NCBI GenBank assembly: GCA_038496675.1
Contig: CM076669.1
Span: forward strand, 16,172,125 to 16,236,124
Source of the DNA: Rachycentron canadum
Lineage: Eukaryota; Chordata; Actinopteri; Carangiformes; Rachycentridae
Direction of reading: 5' to 3'
DNA: 64,000 nucleotides
Part shown: piece by piece, positions 34,330 through 46,745 of the stretch
How positions within the stretch are numbered: the first letter of the stretch is position 1
Layout of the letters: every line of letters begins with the position of its first letter
Position numbers and translations under genes: made by a program
Notes under the pieces: generated by a model
The model's database searches: none
Seen by the model: the letters and a program-made list of their open reading frames with translations, nothing else
What the model was told of the DNA's origin: nothing

Positions 34330-36054
34330 TGCATCCATACATGAATCACTGAGACCAACAGACTGACATCCATTGACACAAACCTTTACAAGGAGTCAAA
34401 CAGAAAACACACAAAGGTTTTAGTCCTGTTCTCAGCAGGTATCTGACCTGAGATCTTTCAGCCTCATGTGCATCATGTGAATCCAGTCACAGTCAGTCAC
34501 ATGATCAAGACAGAGAGAATACAGTGGTGACCTACGGAAACATCTATTAATCTATAAATATGTCAGTAAATATGGGGAAAGGGGGGTGGGGTGCTTTGCT
34601 GCCCTCAGGCCTGGACCACTTAACATTAAGGGCAAAATGAATATCCAGATTTACTAATAATGCCAGGGTGGCTGTATGTCAGCTGAAGTTGTGTGATGCA
34701 GCAGGACACTGACCTTAAACATTAAAGTAAATGTACAACAGAATGGCTTCAAGCAAAGACAATCCACCTGTTGATGATGATGTTAACATCTGTAGTCTCA
34801 TTTAGACACTTATTAGCAGCTGGACTATTTTACGAGACACATAAGGTAAAAGAAATTGGGACAGGAGTGTTTTTAGTGAAAATGTGTTGACCACGGACCA
34901 GACATTTATTTCAGTCATCGAGTCAAAAACCCAAATACTTCATGAAGAGGGAACTGGATTTTCTAAGATGCAACTAATTTCCAGGTTTTTGGACTCATTC
35001 ATTTGTCTTAGCTGAGCTGATGAAGAATAGTCCTGAGTATTATAGGTCTAATCTGGAGCTGCTGGAGGAGCTGGTTTGAGGTTATTGCTGCCAAAGAAGG
35101 CTCAACCAGTGATTACACACACTCACTTTTTCCACCAGCATTGTAAATATTTAATGGTTGTTTTCAATGAAGATACAAAATATTATAATTGTTATTAGCT
35201 TCAGCACATTTCGGTTGTTTGTACTTATGACAAAGATGAAGATCAGGTCATATTTTATGAACGGTTCATGCAGGAAGATAGAGAAAAATAACTGTGCCTC
35301 TGGAGATGCTGTTGAAGGAGTCCAACATGATGCTCATGTGCAGTCTGAGCTCTGGCTGTCTGCCCTCCACCCTGGCCACCAGGGATCACTTTAACTAACA
35401 ATCAGCTGGAGGTCTCAGTCTGCTGTTATAACTGGCTACTGTGAGGCACAACCACGGACTAAAGAAAAAAAAGCTAAACACATATCTAAGCACACAAGCA
35501 CATACAGTAGCATGACAACAAGTGCTTACATGCACATACACACAGTAAAAGCCTGTTGGGATTATGCAGTCCCATGATTACAGCTCCACAGTCTGTCAGA
35601 CGCCAGCCATTGTTCAGCATTGCATGAGACTGCCAAGCTACTCTGACTGAGGACCTAAGGGAGGATGGTAGGGAAGATGGGGGGGTGGGGGAGTGGGGGG
35701 GTACATTAGTTCTGCCTCATGGGAGTGAACGTAGAATAGTTTGATTGTTAAAACCACCCGACTGAGGTTTGGGAGGATTCCTAGATATTCATTCTGCAGA
35801 GCCAAGAGTATTTAAAATCAAGATCAGAGAAGAACAGACTGATACGGTTTGGATCCCAGTTCAGGCTGCATGGTAAATGCAACTTATTGACTACTGTTGC
35901 TTCCAAATAACCAGAGGATGTTATTTTGTTTCACGGAGGAGAGCGTTTTTAGACAGTCTGACAAAAATGTAGTCTGGGCTTCCTGAGATGTTGCCAACCA
36001 CCACAAGTGTTTTATTCCAATCAAACTCACCAAACCCTACATTAGACAGCTTCA
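34328..36054. other. Unassigned sequence
   Basis: Includes G-rich runs at about 34577-34592 and 35678-35702. No gene recognised. Confidence 0.35.
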
Positions 36055-36438
36055 GTTAAAAGTATCAAAGAGCTCAGTCCACAGAGAAATACTCATGGCC
36101 TGTGTTCAGAAACTGAACCCTAAAAGCCGTCAGGACTGCTGGGACTTTGAGATGTCACAACAAAGCCACACCCCAGACTCAGCCCACCTGGACCCACCAC
36201 CTACCTTTCAGGGCTTGGTTTCTCTGCGTATTTTAGTATTTGTTTAAGTCCGTTATATTTTTATCAGCCAATCAGAAGAGAGGCTGAGATCCTCCAGGCT
36301 GACTGACCTGTTGTTACCAGAGCTACCAGAGAGGAGATGTAAAACTGCACAGAGATGGTTTTTGGTTCTTAAAACTACAAATATATCTTCTTATAGATAT
36401 CAACACACACACGTGAAGTTCAAATATGGGACCTTTAA
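36055..36438 (+). repeat. MITE family 1 copy
   Basis: Runs from AAAGTATCAAAGAGCTCAGT to the right terminus ATATGGGACCTTTAA, which is the inverted match of the TTAAAGGTCCCATA start seen in other copies. Confidence 0.85.
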
Positions 36439-37639
36439 GTGTTACATTATTATATTGCCTTTACTCTTTTTTGTAGAGTTAAAGCACATTTGCCAACACG
36501 TGTCTCACCATTCCAACAAACACAGGAGTGTCCAAAATTCACTTTTTGTCTTATGTGAAAAATAGCTTCTTCTTTTTTTTGTCCACCAGCTATATGCTTA
36601 ATTTCTCTGTCACCTGTTTGGTGCTGATCAGAGCAAAGGTGGAAGCCATCAAACTGAATCACATCAGCTAAAAGTCTCCTTAGGGTTAAGAGGAACTGTG
36701 GAGTCAGGAGATCATTCTCTCTAGGTTAATTTCTACTGGTGACATAATTCAGATAACACATTACACATTTGACCTATTGTTTGTATTAAAATATTGAGAA
36801 ATGCACCTATAATGTTTTCAAAGTACCAAGTACAAATGGGCCAACATATGCAAACTGGTGCAGACCTTTAATGTTGTGCTCAAGTATGTATGTAAGTTTG
36901 GCTGAAACATGCAGATGTAAAATCGTGTTTCTTGCTTGACTGTGATGTTATGCAATATTTTTATTAAAGGAATCATGCCTAAGCAGAATCAAAAAGCTAT
37001 ACATCTTCCACAAAAACCTGTATCTGCTGAGATAAAGGTACACTCCCAAAAAAGGTTTGTGTGACCTGACTGCACGGTGCAAAAACTGCAAAAACTAAGG
37101 TGCTACTATCAGAGTAAAACAAAAGACAATATAAAAGCTGTCATAAAACTGCAGTGGCCTTCACCATGATTATTAAAGGGCTATTGCAGCCAGTTAAATT
37201 CATTACAGCTTTGTCCAAAGATCAGCTCCATGTTCTGTAACCTGCCTCCCTGTCCTGATTCTAAACTCATCTCTCCATGCTTTCTGTAAAGGAGACCATT
37301 GTTTCCCAGGTATTTTTGGCAGGTCACAATCTGAGCAATGACAGACAAATGTTCCTCCGGCTCACCTGCTTCAGCTGCTCACAAAGGCAGGATTTTGTGC
37401 AAGGAGTTGAGCTCCCTGCTTGGTTTACAGTCTCCAATGGGAATCAGGAGAGTGAAGCAAGAGAGGCAGAGATCAGGAGATAGTATCGAGAAATGCATCT
37501 TATCAGATAACACTGTGCTCCTTTCGTGCCATGTCATTACACAACTGGCACACGGTTTTCCACTGCTTCCCAAAGATTGTATGCATCTAAGAGTGTCAAG
37601 CTAATGTTCAAAGATTTATCAAATTTTTTTTTTGTCATC
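36439..37639. other. Unassigned sequence
   Basis: No exon candidate with splice support. A poly-T lies near 37624. Confidence 0.35.
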
Positions 37640-38060
37640 TTAAAGGATTAGTTTGGGAGATTTTAAAATTCCTTTTCTTGCCAAGTTATATGAGAAGTTT
37701 GATACCAGTCTTATGTCTGTGTGCAAAATATAAAGCTATAGTTCAAAGATATTGGCTTAGCTTAACATCTAAAATGGAAACAGGTGGGAACAACTATCTT
37801 GGTTCAGTTCAAACAAAATCCACCTACCAGCACATCCAGCACACTGAGCAGCCAAGAAATAGTCCACTACATAACCCCCTTGATAAAACTACAACATTTT
37901 TTCACTTTGGTTTTTGGACAGGTTATACAAACAAGACATGCTATTTAGGCTTTAGATAGACTGATTATATTCTTTGTATAGAGCCAAGTTAGCCGTTACG
38001 ACCGCTTCAAATCTTCATGCTAAGCTGGAGATTAGCATCAATGTTTTCCTGTACTGTTGG
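37640..38060 (+). mobile_element. Fish MITE (TTAAAGGAATAGTTC-type)
   Basis: Begins TTAAAGGATTAGTTTGGGAG, then TTCTTGCCAAGTTATATGAG, ATACCAGTCTTATGTCTG, AAATCCACCTACCAGCACAT, GCCAAGAAATAGTCCACTAC and TTCATGCTAAGCTGGAGATT. This is the block order of a very common teleost MITE; here it is diverged. Confidence 0.7.
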
Positions 38061-38489
38061 CAATGTATTTTAACCACTTTCTCAAATTGAGGTAAGCTAT
38101 CAACTTAACTGCAATTAAAAAGGCCTTTATAGCAATTCATATTTTTAATAAGTTTGTATTCTTCTTGTGAGATGGAAGCTAGCAAGCCAGGCTAACTAGC
38201 TTGAACTAGCTAATTCAGCAAATGGATGTTAGTTAGCCTAGCCGATGCCAAATGCCACAGGCTCGCACACCTGCAGTTTTGTGTTTGTGCCACATTGTGC
38301 AAAACAGGATGTCTAGCTAGTGTTAGCTGCCTGTCTTTCATAGGTCACAGCATTTCTTTATTTTGGTAATTGCAATTTGACAAAATAAGTACACACAAAA
38401 AGATCTTTGAAAAAATGCAGCAATTCCTCCAACCTGAAGACACAGGCAGTTTGTTCTAACCCTCGGATATGACTCATAGCAGTGTGTCC

Positions 38490-38880
38490 TGAAATAGCAC
38501 CCCTACGGCGGCAGGTGTACCAGACCATGGACACCATGGTTACAATAATAACCATGAGGCTTTGTTTAGTTTAGGCACAAAACCATCTTGATCAGGTTGG
38601 GGAAAAGATTGTGGTTCCTTTGTCAAGATTAAATGATTTTTGTTGCCATGGTTACAATAATAACAAAATACCTTTAAGTGGACCAAACAAACATTAACTG
38701 CTGGATTAGCGCGGGAATCGAACACCGGTCTCCTGATATTGTTCTTTTTCATTGTCGCTCGATAAACGACATCACCGCACTTTTCCCTTTGCGCTTGTCA
38801 TCGTTAGTACAACCACAAGATGTTGCCTAGCAACAAAACCTAACTATGGGTCAGAATAACCAGCTGACAGACGACCTGTG
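38490..38880 (-). repeat. Fish SINE-like repeat with a tRNA B-box-like block
   Basis: Contains GTTTAGGCACAAAACCATCT, two CATGGTTACAATAATAAC blocks, GCGCGGGAATCGAACACCGG, TTGCCTAGCAACAAAACCTA. The complement of 38711-38726 reads GGTGTTCGATTCCCGC, close to the tRNA internal B-box, so the family may be tRNA-derived on the reverse strand. No intact tRNA is present. Confidence 0.55.
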
Positions 38881-41800
38881 GGCTTGGTTGTTACAGGACA
38901 CTCTCTAAATTCAGGTCTTTTGAAACTAGCTGATGAATTCGCTTATTTAAAAAAACAACATAATAAGTTGGCAAAGTGAAACGTATTTACAACTTCACAT
39001 TTTATTTACAATTAGCCAAACCTTGGGAAACTAAAAAACAATAATACTGAGGCAATATGCTTTGTCTTTTCCCAAACACTTCAAATTAACTCATGTCAAA
39101 ACACCCTAACTGAGAGAGAGAGTCTCCTGACAGGTAACTATGTTGTTTATATTGTACTACCAGTAAAATAAATGGACACTGAGTCTTGCATCAGCTGTAT
39201 CTTGCCGTTATCCCTTGGTAGTGTTTGGCTGATGTTACTGTTTCGTGTTAAGGCTAAATCAGAGGTAATTTGCCTCCATTACATCCCTGTGAATCATTGG
39301 AGCCACTGCAGGCATAGGGGGAGAGGGTTAAATTCAGGACAGCTTCCGTTAATGAATCCCTGCAGGATAAATGGAGACACATCCTCGGACACATAGGGGA
39401 GTCCATATGTACTCTTAGTAGGTTGGCAGGTCAGAGTGTACAGGGCAGAGGTCATCTTGACCTGCCGAGGAGGCAGCTGATACTTGCAGCAAGGACACAC
39501 ACGTTTCCTGCAGCCAAGAGGAAAAAAATAGACTCTTTCTATAAAGAAGGAGCATAAGAGAGAAAGACACACATTATAGTCCGAGAGCTGCCAAACACAT
39601 GGCAGGCAGCAACAAAGGCAGAGGCAGAGAGAGCAAAACAACACAGTGTGAGGATCTGGAAAAAATCAGCTCAGACAGGAGAGCAATACAGTGGTCTGCA
39701 AGAAGCTGGGTCTGTGTGTGTAAACAGGCTGCTGGCTTCTGGCTCAATCAATACAAACACAACTTTAACAAATTCTTGTACAACCTTGTCTTCTGTGAAT
39801 AAATTTGTTAAGATTAATTCTAACTCCTTGGTTGATTTAACCTATCTCTCTCTAGCTCCCTTTTCCAGTATTCAAGAAAGATAGGAAATGAGTTCTCATA
39901 AACCTGTCAGCTTCATCCGCAGGGCACGATGTCTAAGAAACATGCCTTGATGATCTTTGTTCCATATTTGTCCTTGGGAGAGGAACCCCACCATCAGGAA
40001 GCTTTTAAAGAGTTCACGCTGTTTAATCACTTCTAACAGTGCACATTCTCAGCTGGAGACCGACAAGGTGTTTTTTTTATGTATACATGCATTATACATA
40101 CAGGAAAATTGTAAAATAAGGGACCTTTATAAGGACCCACCTTATACATTCTCAACTGAATTAACACAAACCAGTTAAACCTTTGGGTCTAATGAAAATC
40201 TGTGGCAGTTGCTCATATTGCCTGCTTGGTAATCCACCACAATGAAGACAGATTTTACCTTTTCATATGTTGTATGTATATCATATATTTTATTTGGCCA
40301 TGCTCTTAGAAGGTGCTCAGCATTTTACTTAGACGTTATACTAAATTGAGGGAAATGACTTCTGTGGCCAATGCAACTGAAGGATCCAACTTCAGGTTTT
40401 TATTTCTGTGCACACAGTGTTTACACTTGAGGCACGAACAAAATCCAGCAAATGGCAGACATTACAGAGAGGGTGAAAAAAAACGAGAGACAGTCTGCAC
40501 AGTCATCATCTGAGACTAGTGAGTGGAGCTTAAACATATGGGACTTTTGGCAGTGAAAACAGACAAAGGTTCAGAACATCAGGGAGCCAAATGTGAGCTG
40601 TTTTCAGGACAGTGAGCAGGAAATAAGAGTGCAAGAGTGACAATAGGGGAGTCACATTCAGGTCAATACGACTGTCTGAAGTCTTGGAAAGTCAAGAAGA
40701 AAAGAAACCAAAGGGCAGTAGAAGAAGTCAAAGTCATCATCTGAGTTCTGCTGCAGAGAAGTGGGTCGGGAGGAAAAGCCCACTGCTGTGTCGAGTCAAC
40801 TCAATTCAGCTTTTCCTCAGGAAACACTGGAGGGGAGGGAGCTGCACATTGACCCCCATACTCTAGCCTTTAGATTAAGTGCTAATTGAGTCCCGTGGTG
40901 GATGACTTTCAAAAATAGGCTTTCCTTTGTTCCAAAACCCCCCCTCAAAGGCTTCCTCATCACATGGCTCAACAGAGAGTGTGTATATGCTCTGGCGAGT
41001 GCAAAGGTTACGCAAAAGCTCTGCAGATGCAAGTGCCAGAAAGGCTTAAGGGAAAACACTGAGAGAGCTTTTCCTAAACCGCTGAACTACTCTCAAATTT
41101 GGCACCTCTTCGTTTGTGTCAGCATTCTCAGGAACCCAGTTTCACACAGCTGAAACTGACTGATGCATTATAGATTCTGACTCACAGTACTTGACAATAA
41201 AGCTCATACAAGACAAGTAAGCACAGGATGACTTCAAAAAGTTTTCAAAAGCTTGAAATTCAGTACAAGCCCAGTCAGACTAATAAATGTGATAAATCTT
41301 AGTGAATGAATCATTGATCGGCAGCAATCTATCTGACTTTTGAGGAACAATGCAGGGGCAATTTGACTTCAGTATAGCAGCACATCTTTTTATGGTCTGT
41401 GCTTTCAAACAGGGCTCATTTACAGTGTTACAATGTTTTCACGTGAGCTGCTTGTATTACAGGCTTTGAAGGATTTTAAAGAGCTCATCTCGCTCCCCCA
41501 GCTTTGTTTACACCAGTGTCATCTGTCTGCAAATGGATCAAGCTGAACTCCAGGTTTTAAAAAGCTGCATGGCAGCTGCTTGGGTGGCTTCTTGTTTGAC
41601 TGTCTACGAGGCAGTTTGTACCCTGATGACAAGGGGCCTGCTTTGGGACGAGCAGCTGAGTGGGGAGGTTTCAGGTTTCAGAACTCTGTTACCCCCTCTT
41701 CTTGTTTCTATCTCCATCAGTTGTTCACCAGCCCCTTCACTCCCACCCCTTCTCTTTCCCCTCTGTTCTCAGTTAATGTGTCGTCTTTTGACCCACTTTG

Positions 41801-41974
41801 TCAGAAACCAAAGGCCGGCTTAACAATGTCAACATCACAGGCAGCAGGGGTATCATTGTTAGACTGAGATGGAAAGAATGAGACAAAACAGTAAAAGCAG
41901 GGAGGTTTGGAGCTTGAGTCAGTGAGTTTGTGAGTCCATGCAGAGCTTTACACCTAAACATGTGTCCAAAGTCA
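38881..41974. other. Unassigned sequence, about 3.1 kb
   Basis: Many 60-116-codon frames on both strands but no convincing exon. The 39160-39480 part looks less repetitive and is GC-richer. Confidence 0.35.
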
Positions 41975-42240
41975 CTCCCTACTCACTATATAGTCCACTA
42001 TATAGTGAGCTTGCTGTTTTGCAGCACTGTTCCATTCTGTATTAAGCATTGTGATACCCTATGTTGTGGATTCACAGCATCCTACAATGCATCATGAATA
42101 ATAGTTTACAACCAATTGCTATAAACCAAGCAATATCAACATCATACACTGGCTGCATGCTGAAATAAAGACTATGCTCACTAAGTAGTTCTCTACATAA
42201 ATTCTGGATGGTGAGTAGGAAGTAGTGAATGATGGTGGAC
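41975..42240. mobile_element. MITE with CACTATATAGT-type ends
   Basis: The left end has CTCCCTACTCACTATATAG and the right end GGATGGTGAGTAGGAAGTAG then TGAATG, roughly inverted. The interior contains GCATCCTACAATGCATCATG. This fits a common teleost MITE whose ends read like CCCTACTCACTATATAGTGCA. Confidence 0.6.
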
Positions 42241-44689
42241 ACAACTTTAGTGTTTACAGCCATGCCAACAGATCTGTGCTGTGCATCAGCTCAGCAGTGC
42301 TTAAAGCAAGTTCATGTAAAATGTGCAATGTAAACAATGCCAATGTCAAAATAACCTTGCTAAGCAGTTATGTTGTTTACCATGTTGACCAACCAAAGCA
42401 CAGCTGGGGCTGATGGGAGAGTCAAACCAAAGTAATATTACTGATACTTCAGTCTGGAACAAAGCAGAGGACCGATGACCAATAGACACCCTAGTGACAC
42501 ATTTAGAAGATCTTGGAAGCTCTTACTTCAAGGCTAATGAATGGCTCTCTAACTCAGGTGCTTTCCTTTTGGCTTGGCCTTCCCTGTTCCCCTGCTATTT
42601 CTGCCGTGTCTGGAGAGATCACAGTCCAGATCTCCTCTGGATTAGTCAGGAATGTGGCTTCATAATGGGGCTTCAAATGCACTTTTCATTTCCATCGTGC
42701 TTAGCCTTCTATCAGTAGCAGGCTACTGTGAAAGAGGTACCTAAAAACAAACTAGACACTTAGACTGAGACTTAACACAGAAGCAGGCTGCTACTGTATG
42801 TACACATGCATTCCCGAGCCCCTTAGCCCCAACCATTAACTAAACTTAATTCTAACATGAACCCAAAAACTCTTAAGTCTTAAGACTTGGAAAGATCCAC
42901 TAATCAGATATTACTAATATCTATTATATCAATGGTTGTAATTAGATTTATTTATATTTATAGAAGTGGTTTGTCATCCTAAATGTTTTAGAAATTAGAC
43001 ATAAATATATAGTTTCTACATTACAATATAGAAGTAAAATGTGATAGATCTGGCTCCTCCAATGTCAATCGTGATACAGTTTAAAAGAAGCAATAACAGA
43101 TCAAGTTGTATATTTATATTTAATCAGACCTATAGAGCCACAATTTCAATTTGATGGTGAATAAAATCTCAGCGATCAGTCCAATTAGCTACAGTGTCCA
43201 ATCACTAAAGGGCTTTAGTACCGTCACACCTGGATTTTGACTTTGGTGGGAGAAGGTACAATTAGCATTCTTAGGTCAAATGGCTCTGCAGTACTCATGG
43301 GTATTTATCCACTCAACTTTGATTGGCGGAGATAGAAACATGACAACCCAATGGACACACATCGTCTCCGTTTGTAACTTTGATGCTATATTCCATCCAT
43401 CTTCATTTAAACAGTGCTGAAACATCGATGGTGAGACTTCATCACTCAGACATTTGCATTGATACAGCTGGCCCACTGTAGCCAAAAACTAACTGGCATC
43501 CCTATGCCACCCCTACATATGTTTGTGCTGCTGAATGTCACAGAAATCCTCACTCATTGCACCTCAGAGATCCTTATTCCCTCCTCCCTCCTCCCTCCTT
43601 TGTTAAGAGAAGGAATAAGAGCTTTGGAATGACCTTCAAGATGAAGGACCAAACTAATAACGATCAAATAAAAGAACAGGGATGTCTCCAGTCTGACTGG
43701 TGTTCAGGCATAATTATATTCAGACAGTGTGAACCCAAATGACCCAAATACATCCAGCAAAACAAGCTTTCAACTTGTGGTTCACTCCAAGGAAAACTTC
43801 CTGAGATCAGTTTCAGCATGAAGTTTGACAGTATAAGTCACAATATGCTAAACGCAGATCGCAACTGATTTGTCAAAAATATTGGACAAAGACATTCTCT
43901 TGTAATTGACTGTAACAACGTTGGAGGAAAAACAACGAGCGGTATGAGCTGTTCAGCGGTTGGGACAATGCAAATTAGCTTTGTCAAAAAAGCTGTATCA
44001 CATCCCACTTTACCTAAATGCAACACAACACCATTTCACAAGATTACAAAAAAATACATTTCACAGCATCACTATAGTGAGAATTTAGCCACTGAAACAT
44101 TTATGTTGACTCCAAACGTCAGCTTGTGACTGTACAGATGTACAGACCGTACACTAGTTAGCAACAGAGGCATCAACCTTGTGTCTCTTTCTCAAAAAGA
44201 TTTCCGGGGTATAGTGTTTGATTAGTGGGCGTTGCTGTCAGAATGTGGGAGACTCCCAGAAGTTACTGAAGTGGTTTGATTTCTGACATTTATGAATGTC
44301 TCTGTCTTTATGATGTCTTAGGTTTTTAGTCTCATTTTGTCAGCTGAAGTAGAGACTAGGCCAGGTGGTACAGACACCACATTGTTCTCAATACACAAGG
44401 TCGGCTTATTCAGTGGCCTGGTGCTTGTCAGCTATTTTCTACTAAGATAGACACAGTGGTGGTGTATTTTCCTTCATCTGTAACAACTGAGATACAGCAA
44501 GTTGACAGTAGCACATGAATGTTCTTTATTTCTACATTGGTATATTATCACCTTATAGCTACTTACTTCCATATACAGTAGACACATAGCAACATTAACA
44601 TTAATTTGTTGTCATCTTTTCCATCTGATTAATGTCAGGCCAATGTTCACTCTCCCTTGAGCTCCCTTTCCCTCTTCCTAACTTATTCT
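42241..44689. other. Unassigned sequence
   Basis: AT-rich; the stretch 43260-43500 is open on the reverse strand for 69 codons without a recognisable domain. Confidence 0.35.
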
Positions 44690-45083
44690 AACTCATGGCC
44701 CACTTGAAAATCTATGTGTGGTCACCCAGATCCGACCCCATACCAATATGTAGGACATATCATGCCAACTCAGAGTCATTTTTATTTTAATTAAAATGAT
44801 CAAACATTCAGGACTGAACTGAAAGCTGGAGAAGGTCAGTTTTTATTTTCATTCTTTTTACTATTAATTCTTCCTGTTGCTAATCACTGTAGGTTTGTTT
44901 CAGATGTGATCTTTTAGAGCACAGATAGATAGACACATTACTGTCATTGGTAATCATAGTGATAGGCCTTAATACAAGAAAAAAAACAATGAGTTTTTAA
45001 ACATTTATAATGCTTTTTAAAGAATTATCTGTTTGCCCTGACATTACCAGTGGGCCCCTAACCACAGGTTGGGAACCACTGGT
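44690..45083. mobile_element. hAT-like MITE remnant
   Basis: The right end reads CAGTGGGCCCCTAACCACAG and GGTTGGGAACCACTGG, a hallmark of hAT-type MITEs. The left part has ACTCATGGCCCACTTGAAAA. Degraded. Confidence 0.6.
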
Positions 45084-46689
45084 ACTTGTAATTGGTACTG
45101 GGCAGGTGATGCAGAGTATGTTTATCTAGGGTTTTTCAATAAAAACAGCCAGCTTTAAAGGCGCTAAAAAGACCCTGTAGAGCTGAGAGGAACTGCACTC
45201 ATTGATTCATTATTGTAAGGACCCAATGAAATGGATGGATTAGTGCAGTCCAGCTGTACTGATGTGTCTGCAGTGTAACACGACTGGTGATCTGGTCAGT
45301 CTTTGTTCTCCTTCAGCTCAGCTCCCTGTTGGCTCTGCTGCTCTGAAACCTGTTAGCCTTTGGCCCAGTAAGATAAGAGCACAGGTCAGTTTCCATCTAA
45401 CTCCGAAACCTTTTCCTCATCTCAAGGCTGAATAAACATGCTGGCACTGTGAGAAATGACTCCCACCTCTACCATATCCTAACATCTCAAGTACAGGCTT
45501 TTCTCTTGGTTAATCACAGTAAAGACAAACAAGAGCTTCACTTGTAAACCTCTTAGCAAAAGACAACAAACGCTTTTCAACCTACAAAACAGAGAACAGT
45601 GAAAATGAATATTGCAAAAAAAGTTTTTATGATTGTAGATGACGATTTTAACTTATTGGTATTGGTTGTGTTGCAAGATGCTCTAAATATAAAATTGTCC
45701 ACTAGGATCTTGCAACAACATCGTACTTGCTGCTTCTGCTCCTTACAGTATGAGTCAATGGTCAATGCTCCTATTGGGGGATATACAAAGAAAACATTAA
45801 AAACTGCATTTCTTTGTCTTTGCCTGCAAATGAAAGCATGAAGCCAACTTTTTTTCCCCACATTTGAGAGCTTTAACTGCTTTCCAACACTGATGGAAAC
45901 TTATTTATCCTGCATGTTATAAGTTGGCATAAAATTCACTTGACAAGTGATGTGAAAACCAGGCCGAATTTGGCTTCAAGGAACTCCTCTGTGCATTCAT
46001 TATAGAGTAGTTTTGTTTGAACCAACCAGGCTTTGTGGAGGCATTAACCTGCCCTGCAACAGAGGGAGTACACTTTGGTCCAAACATGGCTTTGCTCAGC
46101 ATCACACATACACAAACTCACCCTCCCCTAATTCAGCAGAATAGCTCTGGCAGATTCTCATCCGAGAGGGTGGCCCTATCCCTATCAGTGTTTGGATTAG
46201 CCCCCATTACTCCGCGGCTGAGGCTAATATACAGAGTGCGGTGGAGCTGCAGTTTACATGAGCTCATGCCTTTCATCTGATCCAAACCTTGGCCTGCTGG
46301 CTGACATGTGAGCGGAGGTCGAGGAGGGCTGAGGGCAGTGGGATATGAGGTCACCTAGCTCCAACACAACATCATTCCCATCAGAGGACTGCATCGTCAG
46401 CAGTATTTCAATGACTGTACATTTATATCACCTGGCGTACCAGACGGAAATTCAACCTTACTTTGGCTACAGTCAGACTTGTGCACGAGTGAAGCATGGA
46501 CCTAAACATACTTCCTTTAAAATATCCTGTAAATAGAGACACAGGTTAATACACAAAGATTGTAAACAACAACTTTACCTTGTTTCTAAGGAGTGTCACA
46601 TGAACTGATGTCTGTAATACATATGGAAACCCGATACAATAAAAAATTATTTTGCACATAACGCATTACTTATGTCTGTGCAGAAGGTT
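45084..46689. other. Unassigned sequence
   Basis: A GC-richer block at 46100-46350 with little repeat character stands out in an AT-rich surround. No exon support. Confidence 0.35.
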
Positions 46690-46745
46690 ATTATAACTCA
46701 TAGTTAGGTTTTGTTGACAGATAACATCTAGTGGTCGTAGTAATT
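46690..46745 (-). repeat. Fragment of the 38490-38880 repeat family, opposite orientation
   Basis: CATAGTTAGGTTTTGTTG and AACATCTAGTGGTCGTAGTA are the complement of the right part of that repeat. Confidence 0.6.

Noticed and set aside
33882..34342. HTHTHT-rich and CVCVCV-rich reverse frames
   Set aside because: These are translated GT/AC microsatellites.
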